NCBI GenBank assembly: GCA_963835935.1 | Contig: CAWIHK010000005.1 | Span: 62,001 to 126,000, forward strand | Length of the DNA stretch: 64,000 nucleotides | Direction of reading: 5' to 3' | From: CAWIHK01 sp963835935 | GTDB lineage: Bacteria; Bacteroidota; Ignavibacteria; UBA10030; CAVZMI01 | Shown: in pieces, positions 1-8,344 of the stretch | Numbering within the stretch: position 1 is the stretch's first letter | How the letters are laid out: every line of letters starts with the position of its first letter | Position numbers and translations under genes: made by a program | The notes under the pieces: generated by a model | What the model saw: the letters and a program-made list of their open reading frames with translations, nothing else | The model's database searches: none | Told to the model about the DNA's origin: nothing

Positions 1-254
1 TAAAGGAAGGCGAAGCGATGGCTGAAAAACGACGGAGCGAAATCGAGCAGGAAGCTCAACAAAAAGTCCAGCGAAGCATGAAAGATGCGGAAGATGAAAT
101 TTCACGCCTCAAAGATGAAGCGCTTGCTCAATTGCGCGATCAGGTAGCCGATCTTGCCATCAAGGTAGCCGGAAAAATTCTTGATGAAACCCTTGATGAA
201 AAGAAACATCAAAAAATAATAAATGCGGCACTTGAACAACTCCCGAAGAATTAA
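1..254 (+). CDS. atpF: ATP synthase F0 subunit b, 3' part
   Basis: The open frame enters from the left edge (first full codon at base 3) and ends at 254, so only the C-terminal ~83 residues are present. The visible part is a charged, heptad-like helix (KRRSEIEQEAQQKVQRSMKD) followed by a segment ending VAGKILDETLDEKKHQKII, which is typical of the b-subunit peripheral stalk where it meets the delta subunit. The gene sits 12 bp before atpH and in the usual order b-delta-alpha-gamma. The internal ATG at 18 is not taken as a start because the frame is open to the edge. The family role is the stator linking membrane F0 to the F1 head. Confidence 0.9.
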   Translation, partial: KEGEAMAEKRRSEIEQEAQQKVQRSMKDAEDEISRLKDEALAQLRDQVADLAIKVAGKILDETLDEKKHQKIINAALEQLPKN

Positions 255-266
255 GGCAGGAATGAT

Positions 267-821
267 ATGAGCCACATGCGTGTTGCACGACGATATGCTC
301 TTGCCTTGATAGAAACGGCGAAAGAGCAAAAGAATTTAGAAAAGGTTGCAAAAGATATTGACGGTATTCGCGACCTGCTGGAACAGTCGCGTGAAATGCG
401 GCTCTTCTTTGTCAGTCCGATCATCCAGGTAGAAAAAAAACGATCGGTTGTGCAGGAATTGTTTTCGAAGAACACGCAGCCGCTCACGCTTGAATTTCTC
501 TTGCTGCTTGTCGATAAACGCCGGGAAGATGTGCTCCCTGAAATCATCAAACAATTCATGACATTGCATGACGAGCAATTGGGAATCGTCAATGTCAATA
601 TCAAAACCGTCGTTCCTTTTACTGGTGAACAAGAAAAATTGCTGCTGAAAAAACTCGAAACAATCTCGATGAAAAAAGTTCGTGCAACATTCAGCATCGA
701 TAAAGCAATTCAGGGCGGGTTTATTGCCCGGGCAGACGATACGGTTTTCGACGGAAGCATCCGCCGGCAATTTGAACTTCTCCGCGATCGATTTGTTTCG
801 GGATCGTATGAACGTAATTAA
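267..821 (+). CDS. atpH: ATP synthase F1 subunit delta
   Basis: The 184-residue product matches the usual length of the delta (OSCP) subunit. It begins MSHMRVARRYALALIETAKE, the conserved N-terminal helix that contacts the alpha-subunit tips, and ends with the typical GGFIARADDTVFDGSIRRQF segment. The subunit joins the F1 head to the b stalk. The start at 267 follows a GGCAGGA ribosome-binding site. The gene lies 12 bp after atpF and 12 bp before atpA, so it is co-transcribed with them. Nothing is unusual. Confidence 0.96.
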   Translation: MSHMRVARRYALALIETAKEQKNLEKVAKDIDGIRDLLEQSREMRLFFVSPIIQVEKKRSVVQELFSKNTQPLTLEFLLLLVDKRREDVLPEIIKQFMTLHDEQLGIVNVNIKTVVPFTGEQEKLLLKKLETISMKKVRATFSIDKAIQGGFIARADDTVFDGSIRRQFELLRDRFVSGSYERN

Positions 822-833
822 AAAGGATTGTTA

Positions 834-2387
834 ATGGCAGAAATCAAACCAGATGAAGTATCGGCGATATTACGAAGACAACTCGCCGGTTTCGAAAAAG
901 AAGTTGATATCTACGATGTCGGCACCGTGTTGGAGGTCGGCGATGGGATTGCTCGCGTATACGGATTGAGCAAAGTCATGGCAATGGAACTCGTCGAGTT
1001 CCCAAACGGTGTTTTTGGAATGGTACTCAATCTCGAAGAAGACAACGTCGGTTGTATTCTTTTCGGCAACGATACATTGATCCGTGAAGGCGACATAGTA
1101 AAACGGACGAAACGCGTTGCATCGATGCCTGTTGGTGAAGCGATGCTCGGCCGTGTCATCAATCCGCTTGGCCATCCGATCGATGGAAAAGGTCCGATTA
1201 AAACGGATAAATTTTTGCCGATCGAGCGAAAGGCTCTGGGAGTCATCCAGCGCCAGGGCGTCAAAGAACCGCTCCAAACAGGTTTAAAAGCAATCGACGG
1301 AATGATTCCCATCGGGCGCGGCCAGCGTGAATTGATTATCGGCGACCGTCAAACGGGAAAAACCGCAGTTGCAATCGACACGATCATCAACCAAAAACAT
1401 ACACATACTGAAAAAGCAAAACGCGAAGGCGTAAAACCTGTGTATTGTATCTATGTTGCAGTCGGACAAAAAGGTTCTACGGTTGCGCAAGTTGTAAGCA
1501 AACTTGAAGAAGAAGGAGCAATGGGATACACAACCGTGATTGCTGCGAATGCTAGCGATCCCTCCCCTATGCAATTTATTGCTCCTTATTCCGGTGCGAC
1601 GCTTGGAGAATTTTTCCGCGATTCGGGGCGCCACGCTCTCGCAGTGTATGATGATCTGTCGAAACATGCCGTCGCATATCGACAGGTTTCGTTGCTGTTG
1701 CGCCGGCCTCCAGGACGCGAAGCGTATCCGGGTGATGTTTTCTATTTGCACTCTCGCTTGCTGGAACGAGCTTCAAAATTGAACGATGATCTTGGCGGCG
1801 GAAGTTTGACAGCTCTTCCTGTGATCGAAACACAAGCCGGCGACGTTTCGGCGTACATTCCTACAAACGTAATCTCGATTACCGACGGACAAATTTATCT
1901 CGAATCGAGTTTATTTAACTCGGGTATTCGTCCGGCAATCAACGTCGGCATCTCGGTTTCACGAGTCGGCGGTAACGCGCAGATCAAGGCGATGAAGAAA
2001 GTTGCAGGTCGTTTGCGTATCGATCTTGCACAATATCGTGAATTGGAAGCATTCGCAAAGTTTGGTTCGGACCTTGATAAAGCAACACAGCAACAATTGC
2101 GGCGTGGTTCCCGCCTGGTAGAATTGTTGAAACAAGGCCAGTATCAACCGATGCCGGTGGAAGATCAGGTTGTCAGTATTTACGCCGGCACCAATGGATA
2201 CTTAGACGAAATTCCGATAAACGAAGTACAACGGTTCGAGCGCGAACTGCTGGAAACGTTGCGGTTGAATTATCCGGAAATCCTGGCAGAAGTTTCTGAA
2301 AAGAAAGATTTGAGCAAGGAATTGAATCAGAAATTAAGCTCTATCTTGAAATCGTTCGTCGAATCGTTTAAAGCGACAGTGAAATAA
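834..2387 (+). CDS. atpA: ATP synthase F1 subunit alpha
   Basis: The 517-residue product is full length for the non-catalytic nucleotide-binding alpha subunit. A beta-barrel N-terminal domain (VGDGIARVYGL) is followed by the Walker A motif GDRQTGKT at residues 170-177, and by the conserved ALAVYDDLSKHAVAYRQ and RRPPGREAYPGDVFYLHSRL blocks. The C-terminal helical domain is complete. I chose ATG 834 because AAAAGGA lies a normal distance upstream; an in-frame TTG at 828 is overlapped by that site. The subunit alternates with beta in the F1 hexamer. The beta and epsilon genes are not in the window, as is common in Bacteroidota/Chlorobiota-type genomes where atpDC is separate. Confidence 0.97.
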   Translation: MAEIKPDEVSAILRRQLAGFEKEVDIYDVGTVLEVGDGIARVYGLSKVMAMELVEFPNGVFGMVLNLEEDNVGCILFGNDTLIREGDIVKRTKRVASMPVGEAMLGRVINPLGHPIDGKGPIKTDKFLPIERKALGVIQRQGVKEPLQTGLKAIDGMIPIGRGQRELIIGDRQTGKTAVAIDTIINQKHTHTEKAKREGVKPVYCIYVAVGQKGSTVAQVVSKLEEEGAMGYTTVIAANASDPSPMQFIAPYSGATLGEFFRDSGRHALAVYDDLSKHAVAYRQVSLLLRRPPGREAYPGDVFYLHSRLLERASKLNDDLGGGSLTALPVIETQAGDVSAYIPTNVISITDGQIYLESSLFNSGIRPAINVGISVSRVGGNAQIKAMKKVAGRLRIDLAQYRELEAFAKFGSDLDKATQQQLRRGSRLVELLKQGQYQPMPVEDQVVSIYAGTNGYLDEIPINEVQRFERELLETLRLNYPEILAEVSEKKDLSKELNQKLSSILKSFVESFKATVK

Positions 2388-2405
2388 AATCGGGTTTATT
2401 CATCA

Positions 2406-3305
2406 ATGGCAACATTACGCAATATCCGCCGCCGTATTAGCGGTGTAAAGAGTACACAAAAAATAACCAAAGCCATGAAAATGGTTGCGGCGGCAAAATT
2501 TCGGCGGGCGCAGGAATCGATTATATCTGCCCGTCCGTACGCGAGGAAGATGAAGGAAATGATCCGCAACCTCGTCACAAGTGCCAATAAAAATTTAAAT
2601 CCGCTTCTTCAGAATCGCGAAGTAAAAAAAGTGATGATGGTAATTGTCACGGCAGATCGAGGATTATGCGGATCGTTCAACACCAACCTCGTAAAAGCAG
2701 CGATCCAACACATCAACACAAACTACAAAATCCAGCAGGCCGAAGGAAATCTACAACTTTATTGCATCGGCCGCCGGGGGTACGATTTCTTTTCCAAACG
2801 CGGTTATCCGGTTGTAGAAAAAAAGTTGAATCTTTTTAACGATTTAAAATTTGCTCAAGCTCAAGAAATTGCCGGATTTTTGGTGAATGGTTATCTCGAT
2901 GGCGCATACGACAAAGTGGAAATAGTGTATAACGAATTTAAGTCGGTTGTCCATCAGAAGATTGTCATCGAACAATTTCTGCCTCTGGCACAAGACGAAT
3001 CCGCATCCGAATCGAAAGAGAAAGCTTATGGCTTTGGAACAGATTATATTTACGAACCTTCTGCTTCGAACATCGTAAATAGTTTGATTCCCAAACACTT
3101 GAATTTTGAGATCTGGCGCGTGTTGCTCGAATCCAATGCGGCAGAACAAGGAGCGCGAATGACGGCGATGGACAATGCTACGACCAACGCTTCGGAATTG
3201 ATAGACACATTATTGCTCTCATATAACAAAGCACGGCAGGCTGCAATAACAAAAGAACTGCTCGAAATTGTAAGCGGCGCTGAAGCTCTAAAAAAAGTCG
3301 GTTAA
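2406..3305 (+). CDS. atpG: ATP synthase F1 subunit gamma
   Basis: The 299-residue product starts MATLRNIRRRISGVKSTQKI, the hallmark gamma N-terminal helix, and ends with the matching C-terminal helix (NKARQAAITKELLEIVSGAE). These two helices form the rotating coiled-coil shaft within the alpha3beta3 head. The middle contains the conserved TADRGLCGSFNTN block. It lies 18 bp after atpA and is the last gene of the ATP synthase run here. Its stop codon abuts the terminator of the opposing J-domain gene. Confidence 0.97.
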   Translation: MATLRNIRRRISGVKSTQKITKAMKMVAAAKFRRAQESIISARPYARKMKEMIRNLVTSANKNLNPLLQNREVKKVMMVIVTADRGLCGSFNTNLVKAAIQHINTNYKIQQAEGNLQLYCIGRRGYDFFSKRGYPVVEKKLNLFNDLKFAQAQEIAGFLVNGYLDGAYDKVEIVYNEFKSVVHQKIVIEQFLPLAQDESASESKEKAYGFGTDYIYEPSASNIVNSLIPKHLNFEIWRVLLESNAAEQGARMTAMDNATTNASELIDTLLLSYNKARQAAITKELLEIVSGAEALKKVG

Positions 3306-3306
3306 C

Positions 3307-3331
3307 AAAAAACATGGCGCGAAAGCGCCAT
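3307..3331 (-). terminator. Rho-independent terminator for the J-domain gene
   Basis: On the minus strand a perfect 7-bp stem ATGGCGC/GCGCCAT with a TTTC loop is followed by G and six T residues. It lies 43 bp past the stop of the J-domain gene and directly beyond the atpG stop. On the plus strand the same stem has no T-tract after it, so it should work mainly for minus-strand transcription, though the hairpin could also stabilise the atp mRNA 3' end. Confidence 0.75.
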
Positions 3332-3374
3332 TCACAGCAGAGTTCTCCCTCTTCCCTATTCCCACGATTAATCT

Positions 3375-5117
3375 TTACTTCCGAAAAATTGCTCTCGCAT
3401 CGATACATTTATTAAACGCGTTTTCCAAACTATCGCCGAGGTTTTTTTGACGGAAGGCATTGATCTCCCTCTCCATTTCTGCGCATTGAGCAGTATGCTT
3501 TTCGTATGATACTTTTTTATTATTCAATTCAATATTTGCTTGCTTGTAATCCTCGATCGATTTATCTCGAGTCTCTAAGATTTGTTCATTGAGGCGGGCG
3601 ACATCAATGCTATCTTTTTCGACTTGTGAATGCAGGTCGAGCAGCTGATTATATTTTTTCCGGACATCTTCATCCAAACTTTCTATTTGGTCAATTATCC
3701 GGAAAAGATCAACAATTCCGGATTCCATTTGCAATTGATAAATATATGACCGCACGTCTGCGTTTTCACACATGCTTTTAATCTTCTGAATATCTGAAGG
3801 CGGTAGAAGTAATTGAGAAGAAAAAGCTTTGAGCATGCTTACACCGTGTGCCAGCATTCCGACGTTGTAATACGATTCCAGTACAAATGATTTGAATGTG
3901 GAAAGTATGCGCTGTAGTTTAATGCCTGCATCTTCCGACGGTGGAGACACCATGAAAGTTGAACGCTCATATTCTGCCGATATTTGAGAATATAGATTCG
4001 ATAAATTCTCCGCATACTGTTCCAACGTATTTTCATCGAGTTTATAACGATCTATTTCAAAATTGTATTTGTACTTCCCGTCTATCAATGTCGAATCAAT
4101 TTTCGTGTAAGGTTGAATGTAAAGAGAGAATTCCTTCATCGTACGCAAATATTCGTTTTGAATATTTCTTACCTGCGATAAATCCACTTTATACTTTTCA
4201 TATACTTCACGATCGCTCAATGTCGAGTCGACAGTTTTCGGCAACTCTTGAACGGTCTGGTCGGGCACTTGAACCGATGTGGAATCGGGTTGAGACTGCG
4301 GAAGAATTGCTGAGAAAAATATAAAGGCGATGAACAGAATAAAACTTCCATGCAATAGAATCTGGAAGAAAAAAGCCGGAATCTTTTTCCCTGTTTTCTG
4401 CTGAAATTTTCTTTTCTCAAGAGTCTTAATGTGATCTAAAAAATAATAACCGTTCTTTGAATAATGAAACAAAAGGCTTTCTTCCATCGCGCGAATTGCT
4501 TCGGAATATTGTTTGTTATTGAAGAGTTCATAAGCGGTCACGGCAAGTATGTCCGAATTATTTTGATCCGGTTGAATCCCGCCTGTAGAATTTTTAATCA
4601 GCGCCTCGATGGTATACCAAGGTCCTAATGGTATACTCCACCACCCCGCTATCCAATTATATAAATTCCAGAGAAGGCTGTACCGAAGCCTGCAGGATGA
4701 GCATAAGATTTCTCCCCACATCTTTTTCCAGGAAAAAAAGATGACGCTGACGACATAAATGAATGTTGTGGACCGGAGTGTTGCGTCGAGTTTTCCACAT
4801 CGTTCACACGTGAAGTTTGGCAGAGAAATTTGAAGATCGTCGACTTCCGAAAGAATGGCCGTGTCCCCCTCCGGTGTCAACCAGACGCTTTTCGGCAAAC
4901 GTAAACTTAAATCGTATGCAAATCGTTGAGCCGGGTCTTTGAGAACAGAATAAGCCTCATTGATTTTCTTCGATTCCTCCGTTGCCTCCTCTGTTTCCGG
5001 GTTACGATCCGGATGAGTTTGCATAATCAAATCGCGATATGCATCCTTTATCTCCTGTACAGTGGCCTCGGGCGGCAATCCGAGAACTTCATAATACGTA
5101 GTTCGTTTTTCACTCAT
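3375..5117 (-). CDS. Membrane J-domain (DnaJ-like) protein
   Basis: The 580-residue product has an N-terminal J domain (about residues 7-70) with the HPD motif at 35-37, which stimulates Hsp70 ATPase activity. Two CxxC pairs follow (Cys104/107 and Cys139/142) and could bind zinc. They flank a hydrophobic stretch near 117-130, and another hydrophobic region lies near 150-172. A clear membrane span is at about 247-273. The C-terminal half is charged and helical, with coiled-coil character near 470-560. DnaJ's G/F-rich and C-terminal substrate domains are absent, so this is a specialised J protein that probably recruits DnaK to the membrane. The client is unknown. It is transcribed alone, convergent to atpG and divergent from the HAD gene. 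Confidence 0.85.
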   Translation of the reverse strand: MSEKRTTYYEVLGLPPEATVQEIKDAYRDLIMQTHPDRNPETEEATEESKKINEAYSVLKDPAQRFAYDLSLRLPKSVWLTPEGDTAILSEVDDLQISLPNFTCERCGKLDATLRSTTFIYVVSVIFFSWKKMWGEILCSSCRLRYSLLWNLYNWIAGWWSIPLGPWYTIEALIKNSTGGIQPDQNNSDILAVTAYELFNNKQYSEAIRAMEESLLFHYSKNGYYFLDHIKTLEKRKFQQKTGKKIPAFFFQILLHGSFILFIAFIFFSAILPQSQPDSTSVQVPDQTVQELPKTVDSTLSDREVYEKYKVDLSQVRNIQNEYLRTMKEFSLYIQPYTKIDSTLIDGKYKYNFEIDRYKLDENTLEQYAENLSNLYSQISAEYERSTFMVSPPSEDAGIKLQRILSTFKSFVLESYYNVGMLAHGVSMLKAFSSQLLLPPSDIQKIKSMCENADVRSYIYQLQMESGIVDLFRIIDQIESLDEDVRKKYNQLLDLHSQVEKDSIDVARLNEQILETRDKSIEDYKQANIELNNKKVSYEKHTAQCAEMEREINAFRQKNLGDSLENAFNKCIDARAIFRK

Positions 5118-5189
5118 GATTAGGCTCTGTAATGTTGCAGGAAATCAAATTTCTTATATTTTAATCAATCCTAGGGTAGATGTCAAGGA

Positions 5190-5852
5190 ATGAGTGGATT
5201 GCAAGACAAACAAAAATATAACGCTGTTTTTTTCGACAACGATGGCGTCCTTGTTGATACCGAGTGTTTTTACTTTTATGCAACGAGAGACATTTTATCG
5301 ACAATTGGGATCGAATTAACCGAAGAAATGTATCACGAACTTTTCCTTGTTCAGGCGCGCGGCGCATGGCATTTGGCGCGTGAGAAAGGATATTCCGATC
5401 AACACATCGCAGAGATGAAACAGCAAAGGAGTGAGCGGTATCTCTGGTACCTGACTCGCCACGATATATTAATACCGGGTGTTCATGACGTTCTTGAGAG
5501 ATTATTCGGCAAAGTACTTCTTGGTGTTGTAACGAGTTCTCAACGGAACCATTTCGATTATATCCACGCAAAAACAGGGCTTTTACGATTTTTTAATTTC
5601 GTTATTGCCGAAGGAGATTATTCACATTCTAAACCTCATCCTGAACCATATCTGACTGCGTTGGAAAGGAGTAAAAGAGATCCTCGAGAGTGTGTTGTGA
5701 TTGAAGATTCCGCACGCGGATTGCAATCCGCAAAATCGGCCGGCTTGGAGTGCTGGGTTATTCCCCGCGGACTGACAGTTGGAAGCGACTTTTCCCGCGC
5801 GGATCGTGTGTTGTCAAATTTGTCGGAAATCATTACATTGATTTCCGGATGA
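5190..5852 (+). CDS. HAD-superfamily hydrolase, beta-phosphoglucomutase/phosphatase type
   Basis: The 220-residue product contains the four HAD motifs: motif I DNDGVLVDTE near residue 16 with both catalytic Asp residues, motif II VVTSS near 110, the motif III Lys in SKPHPEPY near 149, and motif IV VVIEDSARGL near 171. The alpha-helical cap inserted after motif I makes it a subclass I enzyme that hydrolyses or transfers phosphate on small metabolites such as sugar phosphates. The exact substrate cannot be read from sequence. ATG 5190 is preceded closely by AAGGA. It is divergent from the J-domain gene. Confidence 0.9.
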   Translation: MSGLQDKQKYNAVFFDNDGVLVDTECFYFYATRDILSTIGIELTEEMYHELFLVQARGAWHLAREKGYSDQHIAEMKQQRSERYLWYLTRHDILIPGVHDVLERLFGKVLLGVVTSSQRNHFDYIHAKTGLLRFFNFVIAEGDYSHSKPHPEPYLTALERSKRDPRECVVIEDSARGLQSAKSAGLECWVIPRGLTVGSDFSRADRVLSNLSEIITLISG

Positions 5853-5940
5853 CTGTAACTTATGAGAGATAGTTGAAAAGAGTGCTTTTGATTCTTACAT
5901 TTCATTATTATAGTTTATTCATTACCATACAATTATTTTT

Positions 5941-6459
5941 ATGCAACTAGATCTGGACAAATGTAGTATTCGAAGCTGGCGGTGGTCAGATAAAGAATCA
6001 TTGATTCGCTATGCGAATAATTGGAATGTCTGGATTACACTGCGTGATATTTTCCCGTATCCATACACGGCTGAGAATGCCGACTCATGGTTGAATTTTG
6101 CATGCACGTCACTGCCGGAAACAAATTTTGCAATCGCTGTTGACGACGAAGCAGTCGGCGGAATCGGTTACAGCATTAACTCGGATGTGTTTCGATGCTC
6201 GGCAGAAATTGGCTATTGGCTTGGAGAGGATTTTTGGGGACGAGGTATCGCAACCGCCGCAGTGAAAGCAATGACAGATTACATCTTCGCACATCATGAT
6301 ATTTGCCGTATCCATGCTCAGGTATTCGAATCGAATAAGGCTTCAATCAGTGTTTTAGAAAAAGCCGGCTATACACTCGAGGCGCGATTGAAAAAAAGTG
6401 TTATAAAAAATAATGTGATTATGGACCATTTTGTTTATGTGAAGTTTAAAGAGGGATAA
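5941..6459 (+). CDS. GNAT acetyltransferase, RimJ/RimL-like
   Basis: The 172-residue product is a single GNAT domain. The acetyl-CoA pyrophosphate-binding segment is seen in GEDFWGRGIATAAVKAMTDY (about residues 97-116), and the RimJ/RimL-type C-terminal block NKASISVLEKAGYTLEARL follows. The family transfers acetyl groups to protein N-termini or small-molecule amines; the substrate here is unknown. It is 6 bp upstream of the tautomerase gene and probably shares its transcript. No clear ribosome-binding site precedes the ATG. Confidence 0.9.
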   Translation: MQLDLDKCSIRSWRWSDKESLIRYANNWNVWITLRDIFPYPYTAENADSWLNFACTSLPETNFAIAVDDEAVGGIGYSINSDVFRCSAEIGYWLGEDFWGRGIATAAVKAMTDYIFAHHDICRIHAQVFESNKASISVLEKAGYTLEARLKKSVIKNNVIMDHFVYVKFKEG

Positions 6460-6465
6460 AATACT

Positions 6466-6855
6466 ATGCCTTTAGTTGAAATTAGTATCTTAAATAACAG
6501 AACACCGGAAATGAAGAAACAAATTTTCAAACTAATCCACAGTACGATGCGCGAAACTTTAAAGATTCCAGCTAACGATATAAATTTCCGGTTTCATGAA
6601 TTCACGAAGGATAATTTTATTTTTCCGCCTGAGCGGTCTGAAAATTATATATTGTTGGAATTCACGCTTTTCAAAGGCCGGTCGCTCGACGCGAAACGTT
6701 CACTCTATAAAAATATTATTGAAAATCTGGCAAGCATAAACATTGATCCTCTCGATGTTTTTATCGTGCTCCATGATGTGGAGATGGAAAACTGGGGAAT
6801 CCGTGGCGGTATTCCAGCCAGCGAAATAAATCTCGGTTTCGAAGTGAAGGTGTAG
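6466..6855 (+). CDS. Tautomerase-family protein
   Basis: The 129-residue product starts Met-Pro, placing the catalytic N-terminal proline of the tautomerase superfamily after Met removal. The body (residues 2-129) has two beta-alpha-beta units, with helices around PEMKKQIFKLIHSTMRE and KRSLYKNIIENLASI, and ends ENWGIRGGIPASEINLGF, a pattern of the double-length tautomerases related to 4-oxalocrotonate tautomerase. The family catalyses keto-enol tautomerisation; the physiological substrate is not known. It follows the acetyltransferase by 6 bp. Confidence 0.8.
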   Translation: MPLVEISILNNRTPEMKKQIFKLIHSTMRETLKIPANDINFRFHEFTKDNFIFPPERSENYILLEFTLFKGRSLDAKRSLYKNIIENLASINIDPLDVFIVLHDVEMENWGIRGGIPASEINLGFEVKV

Positions 6856-6956
6856 AAAATGTCGAATTGAGAAAGAAAAATATTTATTGTATTGAAAGCT
6901 ACTTCTCTTTATCTTCATAACGTAATTATTTTTCTTGTTACCACATAAAGAATACT

Positions 6957-7616
6957 ATGGATTTTTTAAGGGAAGTAATTGAGTTTATCATTCATCTCGA
7001 TAAACATTTATACAATATCACTTCGATGTACGGTGTATGGACTTATGCAATTCTTTTTATTGTTATATTCTGCGAGACCGGATTGGTGGTAACGCCATTT
7101 CTTCCGGGTGATTCACTTTTATTTGCCATCGGTTCGCTGGCGGCGATTGGTGCAGTCCGTGTGGAATACGCAATCCCGCTATTGATGATGGCGGCGTTTT
7201 CAGGTGACAACACAAATTACTGGATCGGACGAAAAGTTGGCCCGAAAGTATTCAGCCAGGAGAAGTCGCGATTATTCAATAAAGAATATCTTGATCGAAC
7301 ACATAAGTTTTTTGAGAAGTATGGAAAAATCACAGTGATCATCGCCCGGTTTCTTCCAATCATTCGAACATTCTCGCCGTTTGTCGCCGGCATTGGCCGG
7401 ATGACGTATCGCACGTTTTTGTTATTCAGCGTTATCGGCGCTTTGCTCTGGGTAAATTTATTTGTGATAGTCGGATATCTTTTCGGGAATATTCCAATTA
7501 TCAAACAAAACTTTTCAATTATTATTGTCGTCCTCCTTTTAATTCCCGGGATACCGGCTTTTATAGAATTCGTTAAACTTTTTATTGAGCGACGCAAGAT
7601 AAAACGGGTTCACTAA
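6957..7616 (+). CDS. DedA-family membrane protein
   Basis: The 219-residue product shows the DedA/SNARE-associated architecture: a first helix at about residues 25-45, the conserved FCETGLVVTPFLPGDSLLFA block (re-entrant region), GDNTNYWIGRKVG, then KFFEKYGKITVIIARFLPIIRTFSPFVAG with the characteristic basic residues, and terminal helices. DedA proteins sit in the inner membrane and are linked to lipid carrier (undecaprenyl phosphate or phospholipid) flipping and to envelope homeostasis. Length is normal. It is 25 bp upstream of the AlkD-like gene. Confidence 0.92.
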   Translation: MDFLREVIEFIIHLDKHLYNITSMYGVWTYAILFIVIFCETGLVVTPFLPGDSLLFAIGSLAAIGAVRVEYAIPLLMMAAFSGDNTNYWIGRKVGPKVFSQEKSRLFNKEYLDRTHKFFEKYGKITVIIARFLPIIRTFSPFVAGIGRMTYRTFLLFSVIGALLWVNLFVIVGYLFGNIPIIKQNFSIIIVVLLLIPGIPAFIEFVKLFIERRKIKRVH

Positions 7617-7641
7617 TAAATATCAAATCAAGAAGATTTCA

Positions 7642-8343
7642 ATGGAAGAGACCATTCACGACATTATATCTTGGTTCAGAAAAAATAAAAATCGGAAGAA
7701 TCGTGAAGGCCTGTCGCGTTTTGGGATTGTATCCGAAAATGCGTTTGGAATTCCTATTCCGAAACTTCGAGCACTGGCAAAAAAAATCGGTAAGAATCAT
7801 GAGCTTGCGCTGGAATTATGGAAGACCGATTACCATGAAGCATTACTCCTTGCCGCTTTTATCGATGATCCGGAAAAAGTTTCGGTGAAACAAATGAATT
7901 CCTGGGCAAAGAGGTTTTACTCCTGGGATTTGTGCGATCAATGCTGTTTGAATTTATTCGACAAGACTCCCTTCGCTTATGAACGCGCGCTTGCATGGAG
8001 CAAACAGAAACAAGAATTTGTGAAACGAGCGGGATTTGCACTCATGGCGGTGCTTGCGGTTCATGACAAAAAAGCGCCGGATGCCGTCTTCATTCCATTT
8101 CTTCTTCGAATTGAAGATGAATCGGACGACGAACGCAACTTCGTCAGAAAGGCCGTGAACTGGGCATTGCGCCAGATCGGCAAAAGAAATTCTGCATTAC
8201 ACAAAACTGCGATGCAAGTTGCGCATCGCATTCAAAAAAAGGAATCAAGAACAGCAAAATGGATTGCGTCAGATACAATACGTGAACTTCAAAGCGCAAC
8301 AGCACACCGAATGCTGACACGCCGAATGGGGAAAGAGAAATAA
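7642..8343 (+). CDS. DNA alkylation repair protein, AlkD-like
   Basis: The 233-residue product is made of HEAT-like helical repeats with the AlkD family pattern: FGIPIPKLRALAKKIGKNHE near the N-terminus, ALELWKTDYHEALLLAAFID, then the core SWDLCDQCCLNLFDKTP and the C-terminal FVRKAVNWALRQIGKRN block. AlkD enzymes remove bulky or cationic alkylated bases from DNA without base flipping. The SWD and VNWALRQIGK segments carry the expected Trp and Asp/Arg positions. Its stop is 1 bp before the hypE start, so the two are co-transcribed. Confidence 0.9.
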   Translation: MEETIHDIISWFRKNKNRKNREGLSRFGIVSENAFGIPIPKLRALAKKIGKNHELALELWKTDYHEALLLAAFIDDPEKVSVKQMNSWAKRFYSWDLCDQCCLNLFDKTPFAYERALAWSKQKQEFVKRAGFALMAVLAVHDKKAPDAVFIPFLLRIEDESDDERNFVRKAVNWALRQIGKRNSALHKTAMQVAHRIQKKESRTAKWIASDTIRELQSATAHRMLTRRMGKEK

Positions 8344-8344
8344 C

